A stretch of 64,000 bases of DNA from Maricaulis sp036231565 (GTDB lineage: Bacteria > Pseudomonadota > Alphaproteobacteria > Caulobacterales > Maricaulaceae), in assembly GCA_036231565.1 (NCBI GenBank), contig JAZAHA010000014.1:1-64000 (forward strand), written 5' to 3'. A program made the translations under genes and the position numbers. Shown here piece by piece: positions 40,562 through 48,958 of the stretch (the stretch's first letter is position 1; every line of letters starts with the position of its first letter). The notes beneath the pieces are model-generated. The model was not told the origin of the DNA and did not search any database. It was given only the letters and a program-made list of their open reading frames with translations.

Positions 40562-42487
40562 CTAGTCTCCGCTGGTCAGCGTACCGAGAATCTCCGACCG
40601 CAACCGCTCAAACTCGTCCGCATCGATCATGCCGGCCTCGCGCAACTCCTCCAGCTCGCGCATGCGCTCGACGGTCGAACGCGGCACAGCGGGCGGCGCG
40701 GAGGCAGGGGCTGAAGCTGCAGCCATCCGGCGCTGACCGCGCGCGATCTGTGCGGCACGCTCGGCAGCCGCGCCGGTCAGCATGTGCTGCGGCGCCTCGC
40801 CGCGCAGATAGGTCTGCAGCCGCGGATTCCCCTGCGCCGCGATCATGTCGGCAAGCCGGGACAGGGTCCGCGCCACGCCCTCCATTGTCGAAACGCCCAT
40901 CGCACGGGAACTGTTCAGGCTCATATCGTTCGGCCGCACATGGTATTCCTCGGTGCGGATTGTCGTATCGATGAGGGTCTCGCCCTCGAAACAGACCTGT
41001 ACACCGGTTCCCAGCCGGGCGTGAATACCGCGATTGGGGAACAGCCTGTGGGCATACTGATAGTCGAGCCCGGTTACAGTCACCACCAGCGGCGCGGCAC
41101 TGTCCTCGACACGGGCGACAGCCTGCGCCGACGCGAACCGGTCCTGCAGCAATTCCGGGCCGATATCCAGATAGGCCTTGCCCAGGGCGAGGTGCGATGT
41201 CCGCGCCGCGCCGGCAAAGGAGGCCGGGCTGCCGGACCAGACAATGCCCAGAATGTCCGGCGGCAGGTGCAGCGAGACCGGCGCGTTGTATCGTGCACCC
41301 AGCGGGCGCTCTTCCAGGTTGGCCGTATCGAACTCGAAGGCCACATCGGTCAGGAGCCCGGCCGACACCGACTGCGCCATCTGGGCTTCGATGGCATAGG
41401 CATCGACACCGTTCTGTTCGGCCGCGGCATACAACTGGGTCCGGAACTCCCGCACCCGGCGATTGCCCTCATCCTCCCGCACCTCACCCTCAAAACCGGG
41501 CTGGAAACCGGATGCAGGACCACACGCCATCACCAGATAGGGCTGCGGTGTATTCTGCTCGGCCAGGGCGGCACGATAGGCATCGATCACCGCCTGCCGG
41601 CGTTCGCGCGCCCGGCGGCGCATATGCTCGGCCTCGACATATTCGTGCAGGTCGAAATAGGTCTGGAGATTCTGCCGCGTGGCGCGGTGGTAGAAATAAT
41701 TGAACAGCCGCCGCGGCTCGGGCTCATAGCCCAGGATCTCGCGCACCATCGCCGGATAGGACCGGGTGTAGAGCCCGCCCACCCCGCCGCCACTGGAGGT
41801 GTAGTCGGTCGCCGTCAGCTCATCCATGAAGGGCTGTTGTGTAAAGCGCTCGAACAGCTGCGCCTCGAAGGCCCGCGCCCTGATCTGGGCCTGCGACCCG
41901 ACCGGCAGCGCATAGCTGGGCATGAAGGCATAGCTGTCATCGTCGATATAGCCGTAGAAGGGCTCGTTCAGCTGGTCGACCATCGGCGCGCGCAAGCGGG
42001 TATATTCCGCTGCGACCTGCTCCTCCACCCAGCGATAGGAGTCGTGGTCGTAAAGCTGGGCGGCCCATTCATCGGTCACCCGGTCGATCTGCTGCGCGGC
42101 GCTCTGCACCAGTTCGATATACTGGCCGACGCCGGGCAGATAGGCCGACAGGATTTCCGGCCCCGCCAGCTGTGCCGCACCGCGCCAGTCGCGCTCCAGC
42201 GCCGCAGCGATGGTCTCGAACACCTTCTCGCCGGTCTCGCGCTCCAGCGCCGATCCGAAGACATGTTCGGTGGCCGTCTCGGCCGCCTCCCACAGCCCGT
42301 CCTCGACCGGCGAGCCGGACAGTGCCTTCAGCTCGTTCCACAACTCATCGTCGGAGCGTTCCGCCGGCGCCGTTGCGGCCGGCACAGCCTGCGCTGCCGC
42401 CTGTCCGGCCGCCTGGGCCGAAACCTCATCCAGTCCCGCCGCACCCAGGCACAGGGCCAGCGCCGTTGTCATCCACAAGCGATCCAC
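40562..42487 (-). CDS. large secreted protein with C-terminal SHOCT domain
   Basis: 641 residues with a signal peptide (about residues 1-25, ending SAQA). The rest is not recognised: a Glu/Ala-rich helical N-terminal part (30-160), a middle region rich in Tyr and acidic residues (PYSSGGGVGGLYTRS-like at about 230), and a mixed domain to about 560. The last 35 residues (RMRELEELREAGMIDADEFERLRSEILG) are a SHOCT domain, a short helix pair that often ends proteins of other functions and promotes oligomer contacts. One Cys pair (residues about 319 and 490) could form a periplasmic disulfide. It is convergent with hutC, 10 bases apart, with no terminator visible. Confidence 0.72.
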   Translation of the reverse strand: MDRLWMTTALALCLGAAGLDEVSAQAAGQAAAQAVPAATAPAERSDDELWNELKALSGSPVEDGLWEAAETATEHVFGSALERETGEKVFETIAAALERDWRGAAQLAGPEILSAYLPGVGQYIELVQSAAQQIDRVTDEWAAQLYDHDSYRWVEEQVAAEYTRLRAPMVDQLNEPFYGYIDDDSYAFMPSYALPVGSQAQIRARAFEAQLFERFTQQPFMDELTATDYTSSGGGVGGLYTRSYPAMVREILGYEPEPRRLFNYFYHRATRQNLQTYFDLHEYVEAEHMRRRARERRQAVIDAYRAALAEQNTPQPYLVMACGPASGFQPGFEGEVREDEGNRRVREFRTQLYAAAEQNGVDAYAIEAQMAQSVSAGLLTDVAFEFDTANLEERPLGARYNAPVSLHLPPDILGIVWSGSPASFAGAARTSHLALGKAYLDIGPELLQDRFASAQAVARVEDSAAPLVVTVTGLDYQYAHRLFPNRGIHARLGTGVQVCFEGETLIDTTIRTEEYHVRPNDMSLNSSRAMGVSTMEGVARTLSRLADMIAAQGNPRLQTYLRGEAPQHMLTGAAAERAAQIARGQRRMAAASAPASAPPAVPRSTVERMRELEELREAGMIDADEFERLRSEILGTLTSGD

Positions 42488-42590
42488 GCCATCCCCCTGG
42501 CTCTGCCGTCATCGCAGCAGATTGGGCGCAGCACGGCGCGATGCGCAATAGCACAAACGGACAGGTTGACCGGCTATTGCGGCCCTGTCC

Positions 42591-43784
42591 CTACTCCTCC
42601 ACCGCCGCCATCAGCCGGCGGATGAATTCGCCGCGCTGGCCGGCATCAATCCAGCGGACGACGGCGACGATGTCATGCTCGGGGTCGATGAAGATCATGT
42701 TCGCGCCGGCACCCAGATAGGCAAAGCTTCCGGCCGGAGCCTCCTCCACGGCAATCGCCGCGCGCTCATCGCCCGGCGTATTGAGGAAGAAATTCATATA
42801 GCCATAGGACGGCATCACATCGGTCGGCGTCAGCGAGCGCTCATACCAGCTCTCCGACAGCAATTGCTCGCCATCCCAGTTGCCGCGATGAAGACCCAGC
42901 AGGCCGAAGCGCGCCTGGTCATAGGCCGAGATCATCATGCCGCCGCCCCAATGGCCGCCGCCGGAGACCGACCACATCGTCTCGCCGCCGATCTCGACAT
43001 GACTGTTCTCATAGCCATGCCACTCCCAGGTGCCGGACGATCCGATCGGGTCCATGATCCGCTCGGCCAGCACGTCGGGCAGCGGGCGCTGCCAGACATG
43101 CAGTGCAGCCAGCGCCAGAGCATTCACGCGCACATCGTTGTATTCCCACGCAGAACCCGGCTCGGGCGGACCGGCAACAAGATCGCGCGCGGGATTGTCG
43201 CGCGCCGGACGGTCGGCCCAGGCCGGCTTGCCGAACAGCGTGCCCCACCAGCCCGAAGTCTGGCGCAGCATCTGGTCCCAGGTGATCGGCGCATTGTGCA
43301 GCGTGCCGAAACGCTCGTCCGCGACATAGCCGGACACGGCATCGTCGACGCTGGCGATCAGCCCGTCATCCACCGCCAGCCCCACCGTGTGCGACAGGAA
43401 GCTCTTGGAGATGGAGAACGTCATGTCGACCCGTTCCAGATCGCCCCACTCGGCGACGATATAGCCATCGCGCAGGATGATCCCCGCCGGACCGCCGCGC
43501 GGCCGCAACGCGCCCACCGGGCTGGAATGCGGCTCGAACGCCCAGGTCAGCGGCACCATGACGGACAGGTCACGCACATCGACCCCCGTCCAGCCGTCCG
43601 GCGGCGCGGTCTCGTTGGCGATGGCGAAATCCACGGCAGCCTGCAAGGCAACAGGATCCAGCCCCATCTCCACCGCCTCCCGCCGCTCCCAGCCCGCATC
43701 GCCCCGCGGCGGGAAATAGTCCTGCGCGGTCGCGGTGGCTGTGAGGTTCAGGGCAGCTGCGGCGGCGGTCAGAAAGTACTTCAT
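42591..43784 (-). CDS. secreted serine hydrolase (beta-lactamase family, S12-like)
   Basis: 397 residues from the ATG at 43784, which starts a signal peptide (MKYFLTAAAAALNLTATATA). Active-site Ser124-X-X-Lys127 lies in MTFSISKSFLS and the YxN-like Tyr215-Asn216 in AWEYNDVRVN; GGGHWGGGMM near residue 280 may be the third motif. It is not closely similar to the serine hydrolase at 31568-32728 outside these motifs. Fold suggests hydrolysis of a D-amino acid ester/amide or another small substrate in the periplasm. A frame open upstream runs into a repeat and is rejected. Confidence 0.88.
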   Translation of the reverse strand: MKYFLTAAAAALNLTATATAQDYFPPRGDAGWERREAVEMGLDPVALQAAVDFAIANETAPPDGWTGVDVRDLSVMVPLTWAFEPHSSPVGALRPRGGPAGIILRDGYIVAEWGDLERVDMTFSISKSFLSHTVGLAVDDGLIASVDDAVSGYVADERFGTLHNAPITWDQMLRQTSGWWGTLFGKPAWADRPARDNPARDLVAGPPEPGSAWEYNDVRVNALALAALHVWQRPLPDVLAERIMDPIGSSGTWEWHGYENSHVEIGGETMWSVSGGGHWGGGMMISAYDQARFGLLGLHRGNWDGEQLLSESWYERSLTPTDVMPSYGYMNFFLNTPGDERAAIAVEEAPAGSFAYLGAGANMIFIDPEHDIVAVVRWIDAGQRGEFIRRLMAAVEE

Positions 43785-43825
43785 GCGGTTCTCCCGGTTG
43801 GCGACCTGATTGTTCCGACGCCCGC

Positions 43826-43995
43826 CATCCTTCCCCTTGATGGGGAAGGGGGACCGCGCCGAAGGCGTGGTGGATGGGGTGGCAGCGAAGTGTCGGAGGT
43901 TTCCAGCAAACCTGTCGGCGCCGGGCTTCACCCCTTCCGGCCCCTCCTTCGCCAAGGCTAAGGAGGGCCCACCTTCCCCATCAAGGGGAAGGATG
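43826..43995. repeat. inverted repeat with perfect 24-base arms
   Basis: The arms at 43826-43849 and 43972-43995 are exact complements (first arm begins CATCCTTCCCCTTGATGGGG). Each arm is also a hairpin by itself. The core has GGGACCGCGCCGAAGGCGTGGTGGATGGGG next to the left arm and CCTCCTTCGCC...AAGGAGG next to the right. Similar 'CTTCCCC..GGGGAAG' ends occur at 31392 and 46074. It fills the gap between the serine hydrolase start and the TonB receptor stop. Confidence 0.85.
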
Positions 43996-44043
43996 ACGCT
44001 GTACTCCATCAGGCCCTGCCTTTGGTGCACCACAACCCTCGCC

Positions 44044-46041
44044 CTACCCCGTCACCCGAATACCCACAGTGACACCGCGCGGTTCGCCGGGGAAGTAGCG
44101 GGGGCTGCCGAAGGCGTAGTCGGCGCGCTCGGCATAGGCTTCGCCGGTGAGATTGCGGATGGCGCCGTAGAGGGTGGTGCGGCCGGTGACGCGGTATTGC
44201 GCGCGCAGGGTCAGAAGGTCGTGGCCCCCATAGGTGTTCAGATTGCCGGCATCGGTGAAATACGCGCCGACATGGGTCCATTCCAGCGACACGTCCGCCT
44301 GCGGCAGGGGCGTCCAGGCCAGGCGGCCGGTCCACAGCCAGCGCGGCGCCGTGTCGACATCATTGCCCTTTGCGATGCCCTCGCTGGCGGCGCTGACGGG
44401 ACGGTCGAAGGCATAGGTGTGGCGCGCCCATGTGCCGGTCAGTCCCGCTTCCAGCGTGCCGGTCAGCGGCCAGGCGATGTCGAACTCGACACCGTGATGA
44501 TCGGTGGCCCCGTCGGTGACATTGAAACCGTCGGCATCGCGGAAGAAGACATTCGACTTTTCCATCGCAAAGGCCGTGATCTCGAGCCGCCCGGCGCCGA
44601 CATCCTGGCGCCAGCCCAGCTCCGCACTGTCCAGGATTTCCGGCTCGATCCCGGCAATCGTCTGGCCGGGCTGCAACCGGTAGAGCTCGGCGGTCTGCGG
44701 CGCCCTCACCCCGCGCGCAACACGCCCGAATAGTGACGCATTTTCCGATACTTCAAACAGAAACCCGAAGTCTGGCGCGAAGGTGGAGAAGTCATCGCTG
44801 CGGTCGGGAAGGCGCAGATAGCGGCCGACCGATCCGTCCGCCAGACGGTTGTCATAGTCAAAGCGCGTCGCCTCCCAGCGGGCGCCGGCAATCAGGCTCA
44901 ACCGCTCGCTCGCCTGCCAGCGGGTCCGGGCATAGAGCGCAGCTACGCGGGCATTGACGGCGTAGTCGTAATGATCGCCCTGGACGAAGGAGAATTGCGT
45001 CGGGTTTTCCTGCGTTTCCGACAGCCAGCCGCGCGTCCATTCCAGATCGCTGCCCAGTGTGATCCGCCAGGCGCCGCGCTCGCGATGCAGCGCGCCCTGC
45101 ACGCCCGCCGAACGGTGCCCGCTTTCCTCCAGCGGATCGGTGGGGAAGAAATGCATGCGGAAATCCATCGCATTGGCGCGCCAATAGGGCGTCAGCGACC
45201 AGCTCCAGCCCTCCGCCGCCTGACCGCGCAGCGCCAGGCTCATCCGGCCCGCAATGGCATCGCGGAAGGCTTCCGGATCGCCATTGGCCCGCGCTGTGGC
45301 GCGGTCGCGATAGTCCGCGGCATAACCGGCCGTCTCCTGGTTCAGCTGCACCAGGGCGGCCGTAAAGCGCCAGTCGATCCCGCGCGCCTCGCCGTCGGCC
45401 CGCACCAGGGCGCGCACATGATCGAGACCGGCCGCCTCGCGCCAGCCCTCCTCGTGACGGGCAGACACCGCGATGAGGGCGGACACCGTCTCGCCCGGCC
45501 GCGTCAGCACGGCCTCGCCGCGATAACGTCCGAAACTGCCGGCCTCGGCAACAAGGCGCGAGGGCGTTGCGGCCGGGTCGGGCGTGCGCGTATTCACCAG
45601 ACCGTGCAGGGCGTTGGAACCATAGAGCGACGGCCCCGGCCCGCGCAGCACTTCCACCGCACCGGCGAGCGGACCGATATCCTCGAACAGACCGTTCACA
45701 TTGGCAAAGCCCGGTGCGCGCAGGGCAATCCCGTCTTCCAGATAGAGAAAACCGCCCGCCCCGGCCCCGCCCGTCAGGACGGGCGAGCGGATCGCGGTGA
45801 GATGTTCCGCGCCATTGCCGCGATGGATGAAGACCCCGGCTTCCCGGTTGAGCAGTTCGGCGGGATGCTGGGCCGCGATCTCCGCGATCTCCGCCGCACC
45901 GATGACGCCCAGCGACAGCGCTGCCGCGTCGCGCACCTCGCCGGTCCGGTCGCCGGTGACGGTGATGACCTCGTCCTGGGCGCTGGCCGGCACCGCTATA
46001 CCGATTGCAACGACCAGTGCAACAAGCCCGGTTCTGGCCAT
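44044..46041 (-). CDS. TonB-dependent outer membrane receptor
   Basis: 665 residues from the ATG at 46041, which begins a signal peptide (MARTGLVALVVAIGIAVPASAQ). A TonB-box-like DEVITVTG follows at once, then the plug domain (about 35-150, with VEVLRGPGPSLYGSNALHGLVN) and a 22-strand barrel. The length and short extracellular loops fit the small BtuB/siderophore group; the ligand cannot be read. Most such receptors end in an aromatic residue for barrel assembly, whereas this one ends in ...GIRVTG. It has no transport partner nearby. Confidence 0.9.
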   Translation of the reverse strand: MARTGLVALVVAIGIAVPASAQDEVITVTGDRTGEVRDAAALSLGVIGAAEIAEIAAQHPAELLNREAGVFIHRGNGAEHLTAIRSPVLTGGAGAGGFLYLEDGIALRAPGFANVNGLFEDIGPLAGAVEVLRGPGPSLYGSNALHGLVNTRTPDPAATPSRLVAEAGSFGRYRGEAVLTRPGETVSALIAVSARHEEGWREAAGLDHVRALVRADGEARGIDWRFTAALVQLNQETAGYAADYRDRATARANGDPEAFRDAIAGRMSLALRGQAAEGWSWSLTPYWRANAMDFRMHFFPTDPLEESGHRSAGVQGALHRERGAWRITLGSDLEWTRGWLSETQENPTQFSFVQGDHYDYAVNARVAALYARTRWQASERLSLIAGARWEATRFDYDNRLADGSVGRYLRLPDRSDDFSTFAPDFGFLFEVSENASLFGRVARGVRAPQTAELYRLQPGQTIAGIEPEILDSAELGWRQDVGAGRLEITAFAMEKSNVFFRDADGFNVTDGATDHHGVEFDIAWPLTGTLEAGLTGTWARHTYAFDRPVSAASEGIAKGNDVDTAPRWLWTGRLAWTPLPQADVSLEWTHVGAYFTDAGNLNTYGGHDLLTLRAQYRVTGRTTLYGAIRNLTGEAYAERADYAFGSPRYFPGEPRGVTVGIRVTG

Positions 46042-46073
46042 TTCACGCCTCCCCAAAAAGGTCAGACCCAAGG

Positions 46074-46230
46074 CTTCCCCTGCGTGAGCGGGGGAAGTGG
46101 CCGAACCCGGCCCTCGGGCCGGGTGCGGTCGAAGGGGGTGAGTCACAGGTGCGCGCTGGCGCGCTCTGCGCCGCTTCGCGCCGCCCCCTCAGTCCGCTTC
46201 GCGGACAGCTCCCCCGCAGGCGGGGCGAGC
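46074..46230. repeat. mosaic palindromic repeat, family B copy 2
   Basis: Begins CTTCCCC...GGGGGAAG (46074-46097), then TGGCCGA-[CCCGGCCCTCGGGCCGGG]-TGCGGTCGAAGGGGG, an inner GCGC run, AGTCCGCTTCGCGGACAGCT, and closes CTCCCCCGCAGGCGGGGCGAG. The GGGGAAGTGG.CCGA..GGTCGAAGGGG block is shared with 31408-31456. It lies just after the hisIE stop (46250) and before the TonB receptor start, so may form the 3' end of the his operon. Confidence 0.75.
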
Positions 46231-46249
46231 CCTGTCCAGCTCGGCCCTT

Positions 46250-46882
46250 CTAGCTCCGCCCCGTCTTTTCCGCGCGCACGGCGTGGCGTTTGCGCAGCAC
46301 GCCGACGACGTCCTCAAGCGAGAGGTCGCGGCTTTCCAGCAGCACCATGAGATGGAAGAGCAGATCGGCGGCTTCGGCCTTCACCGCAGCCTTGCTTTCC
46401 GACACCGCGGCCATGGCCACTTCCACACCCTCTTCACCGACTTTCTGGGCCGGGCGCTTCGGGGCGCGCGCCATCAGCCCGCCGACATAGGAACCCTTGG
46501 GATTGTCCTTCTTGCGCTTGCGGATGATCGCGCGCAGATGCGCCAGGAAGCCCAGACCCGGCGCCGGATCGTCGCCGAAGCAGCTCACCGTGCCGGTGTG
46601 GCAGGCCGGGCCTTTCGGCTTCACCTCGACCAGCAGCGTGTCCTTGTCGCAATCGGCGGCAATGGAGATCAGCTTGAATGTGTGGCCCGAGGTTTCGCCC
46701 TTCTTCCACAGGCGCTGTTTGGAGCGCGAGAAGAAATGCACCTTGCCGGTCTCGACCGTCTTCGCCAGCGCCTCTTCATTCATATAGCCCAGCATGAGGA
46801 CCTGGCGCGTGGCATGATCCTGGACAATGGCCGGAATGAGCCCGTCGGACTTCTTCCAGTCCAGGGAGTTCGCTTCAATCAT
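46250..46882 (-). CDS. hisIE: bifunctional phosphoribosyl-AMP cyclohydrolase / phosphoribosyl-ATP pyrophosphatase
   Basis: 210 residues. The N-terminal half (about 1-115) is HisI: QDHATRQVLMLGYMNEEAL, RLWKKGETSGH and the zinc cysteine in AADCDKDTLL and GPACHTG. The C-terminal half (about 118-205) is HisE: KVGEEGVEVAMAA and the EAADLLFHLMVLL helix. The two steps follow HisG (pyrophosphate removal, then ring opening). Many alphaproteobacteria keep hisI and hisE apart; the fused form is usual in enterics. The gene overlaps the hisF stop by 4 bases and ends the operon. Confidence 0.93.
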   Translation of the reverse strand: MIEANSLDWKKSDGLIPAIVQDHATRQVLMLGYMNEEALAKTVETGKVHFFSRSKQRLWKKGETSGHTFKLISIAADCDKDTLLVEVKPKGPACHTGTVSCFGDDPAPGLGFLAHLRAIIRKRKKDNPKGSYVGGLMARAPKRPAQKVGEEGVEVAMAAVSESKAAVKAEAADLLFHLMVLLESRDLSLEDVVGVLRKRHAVRAEKTGRS

Positions 46883-47646
46883 GGTCTGACCCTGATTCCC
46901 TCGGCGGCAAGATAGGCTTTCAGATCGCCTATCTGCATGACCCCTTTATGAAATACGCTGGCCGCCAGCGCACCGTCGACATTGGCCAATTCGAACACGG
47001 ATTTGAAGTGTTCTTTTCGGCCAGCCCCGCCCGACGCGATCAGGGGGGTCGAACAGATCGCCCTCACAGCCGCGAGCTGCTCGATATCATACCCGTCGCG
47101 AACGCCATCCATGTCCATGCAGTTGAGCACGACCTCTCCGGCGCCGCGGTCAAGCCCCTCGGCGATCCAGTCCAGCGTGCGGCGTTCATCGGTGCGGGTC
47201 TTGTCCGGATCGCCGGTATACTGGTGCACCCGCCATTCACCCTCGATCTTCCGGCTATCCACGCCGAGAACGACACACTGGCTGCCGAATTCGCGCGCCA
47301 GGCGGTCGATCAGGTCCGGGCTTTCCAGCGCCGGGGAGTTGATCGAGATCTTGTCGGCCCCGGCGAACAGGCGCGCGCGGGCATCGTCGACACTGCGGAT
47401 ACCGCCGGCGACGCAGAAGGGAATGTCGATCTCCCGTGCCACCTTGCTCACCCATTCCGGCTCCACTGTCGCGCCTCGGGCCGAGGCAGCGATGTCGTAG
47501 AAGACCAGTTCGTCGGCACCGGCGGCGGAATAGCGGCGCGCGAGATCGACGATCGCGCCGACATCCTCGTGGTCGCGGAATTTCACGCCCTTGACGACAC
47601 GGCCTTCGCGCACATCGAGGCAGGGGATTATCCGTCTTGCGAGCAT
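46879..47646 (-). CDS. hisF: imidazole glycerol phosphate synthase subunit HisF
   Basis: 255 residues, TIM barrel. HisF uses ammonia from HisH and PRFAR to make IGP and AICAR. The start RRIIPCLDVREGRVVKGVKF holds the catalytic Asp11 region, and later VGGIRS and ASGGAG are the phosphate loops. Asp130 (LNCMDMDGVRDGYD region) is present. The start overlaps the end of hisA by 19 bases. Confidence 0.96.
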   Translation of the reverse strand: MLARRIIPCLDVREGRVVKGVKFRDHEDVGAIVDLARRYSAAGADELVFYDIAASARGATVEPEWVSKVAREIDIPFCVAGGIRSVDDARARLFAGADKISINSPALESPDLIDRLAREFGSQCVVLGVDSRKIEGEWRVHQYTGDPDKTRTDERRTLDWIAEGLDRGAGEVVLNCMDMDGVRDGYDIEQLAAVRAICSTPLIASGGAGRKEHFKSVFELANVDGALAASVFHKGVMQIGDLKAYLAAEGIRVRP

Positions 47647-48362
47647 ATCAACGCCTCCGCAAGAGAAAACCGCCCTTCATACAAGGCCTTGCCGGAAATC
47701 GCCCCGGCAACACCCGCATCCCGCACGGCCGTGATATCCTCCAGGGAGGCGATACCACCGGAGGCCTGCCAGGCAATGTCACGGAATTGGGCAGTTATGT
47801 AGCGGTAAAGTCCCACATTCGGACCAGAAAGGTCACCGTCACGTCCGATGTCCGTGACAAGCGCGTGACGCAATTTCGCCCCGTCATACGCCTTCACGAC
47901 ATCGTCCAGCGTGGTATCCGCCAGATCCGTCCAGCCCTTCAGCGCGGGCCGGTACTGCCCGCCAACCGCTCGCACATCCAGCGCCAGCGTGATGTGTTCG
48001 CTGCCATAACGGGCCAGCCAGCCGGACACTTTCTCCGGATCCGTTACCGCAAGGGATCCAACGATCACCCGCTCGACATCCATCGCCAGGAGATCTTCCA
48101 CATCCTCGGACGAACGCACCCCGCCACCGGTCTGCACCCGCAGCCCCGTGCGGCAGATATCGCGGATCGTATCGCCCTGCCGGCGTTGGCCATCCCGGGC
48201 GCCGGACAGGTCGACGACATGGATCCAGCTGGCGCCCGCCTCGCCGAACTTTTCCGCCACGGCGACAGGATCGTCGCCATAGTCCGTGACGGCGTCGAAT
48301 TCACCCTTGTGCAGCCGCACCACGCGGCCGTCGAGAAGGTCGATGGCTGGATAGAGGATCAC
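47628..48362 (-). CDS. hisA: phosphoribosylformimino-5-aminoimidazole carboxamide ribotide isomerase
   Basis: 244 residues from GTG at 48362 (VILYPAIDLLDGRVVRLHKG). HisA is the ProFAR isomerase, a TIM barrel. The catalytic Asp8-type residue is in PAIDLLDG and the second in VTDIGRDGDLSGPN. The GTG overlaps the hisH stop codon (GTGA, 4 bases), which decides this start over the much longer open frame upstream. Confidence 0.94.
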   Translation of the reverse strand: MILYPAIDLLDGRVVRLHKGEFDAVTDYGDDPVAVAEKFGEAGASWIHVVDLSGARDGQRRQGDTIRDICRTGLRVQTGGGVRSSEDVEDLLAMDVERVIVGSLAVTDPEKVSGWLARYGSEHITLALDVRAVGGQYRPALKGWTDLADTTLDDVVKAYDGAKLRHALVTDIGRDGDLSGPNVGLYRYITAQFRDIAWQASGGIASLEDITAVRDAGVAGAISGKALYEGRFSLAEALICSQDG

Positions 48363-48958
48363 GCCTTGATACTCGCAAAATTGGAAAGGATACGCGCACC
48401 CACGGCTCCGGAGCGCTCGGGATGGAATTGACAGCCGGAGACCTGTCCCTGGCGTACAATCGCCGAGACAGGAACGCCGTAATCGCACTGGGCCCGCGTC
48501 ACCCGGCCGGCAGGAACATAGTAGCCGTGGACGAAATAGGCATGGGATCCGGCCGGTATTCCGGTCAGCAGCGGCTCACCGATGCCGAACCCTTCCAGCG
48601 CATTCCAGCCCATGTGCGGCCAGACCAGCCCGTCCGGCCGCGGCAGGCGCTCGACCCGGCCCGGCAGCAGTCCGAGCCCGTCGACACCCCCCTCGGCCGA
48701 GTGCTCGAACAGGAGTTGCATGCCCAGACAGATGCCCATCAGCGGACGCCCGTCGCAAGCCAGCGCCTCGCTCCAGCCGCGCGCCTTGAGGCGCTCCATG
48801 GCCGGCCCCCCCGCGCCGACGCCGGGCAGGATGATCCGGTCGCAGTCCGCCGCGCCGGCCGGTTCTGTGACCACGACATGGTCCAGCCCCGCTCGCTCCA
48901 GCGCAAACCGGACCGAGGCGATATTGGCGCAGCCGGTATCGATCAGGGCGATGGTCAT
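48359..48958 (-). CDS. hisH: imidazole glycerol phosphate synthase glutaminase subunit HisH
   Basis: 199 residues, class I glutamine amidotransferase. The nucleophile elbow GICLGMQLLFE holds the catalytic Cys (about residue 76), and the His/Glu pair is in GCQFHPERSG near the C terminus. It supplies ammonia to HisF. It overlaps the end of the hisD-hisB gene by 4 bases. Confidence 0.95.
   Translation of the reverse strand: MTIALIDTGCANIASVRFALERAGLDHVVVTEPAGAADCDRIILPGVGAGGPAMERLKARGWSEALACDGRPLMGICLGMQLLFEHSAEGGVDGLGLLPGRVERLPRPDGLVWPHMGWNALEGFGIGEPLLTGIPAGSHAYFVHGYYVPAGRVTRAQCDYGVPVSAIVRQGQVSGCQFHPERSGAVGARILSNFASIKA

Noticed and set aside
31568..43784. The two serine hydrolases as beta-lactamase resistance genes
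   Set aside because: Both have the SxxK motif, but the KTG and YxN motifs are altered and there is no AmpR-like neighbour; general S12-type hydrolases fit better.
23175..46230. Palindromic repeats as a CRISPR array or integron
   Set aside because: Copies are few, differ in length, are not evenly spaced and have no spacers of constant size; no cas or integrase genes are present.
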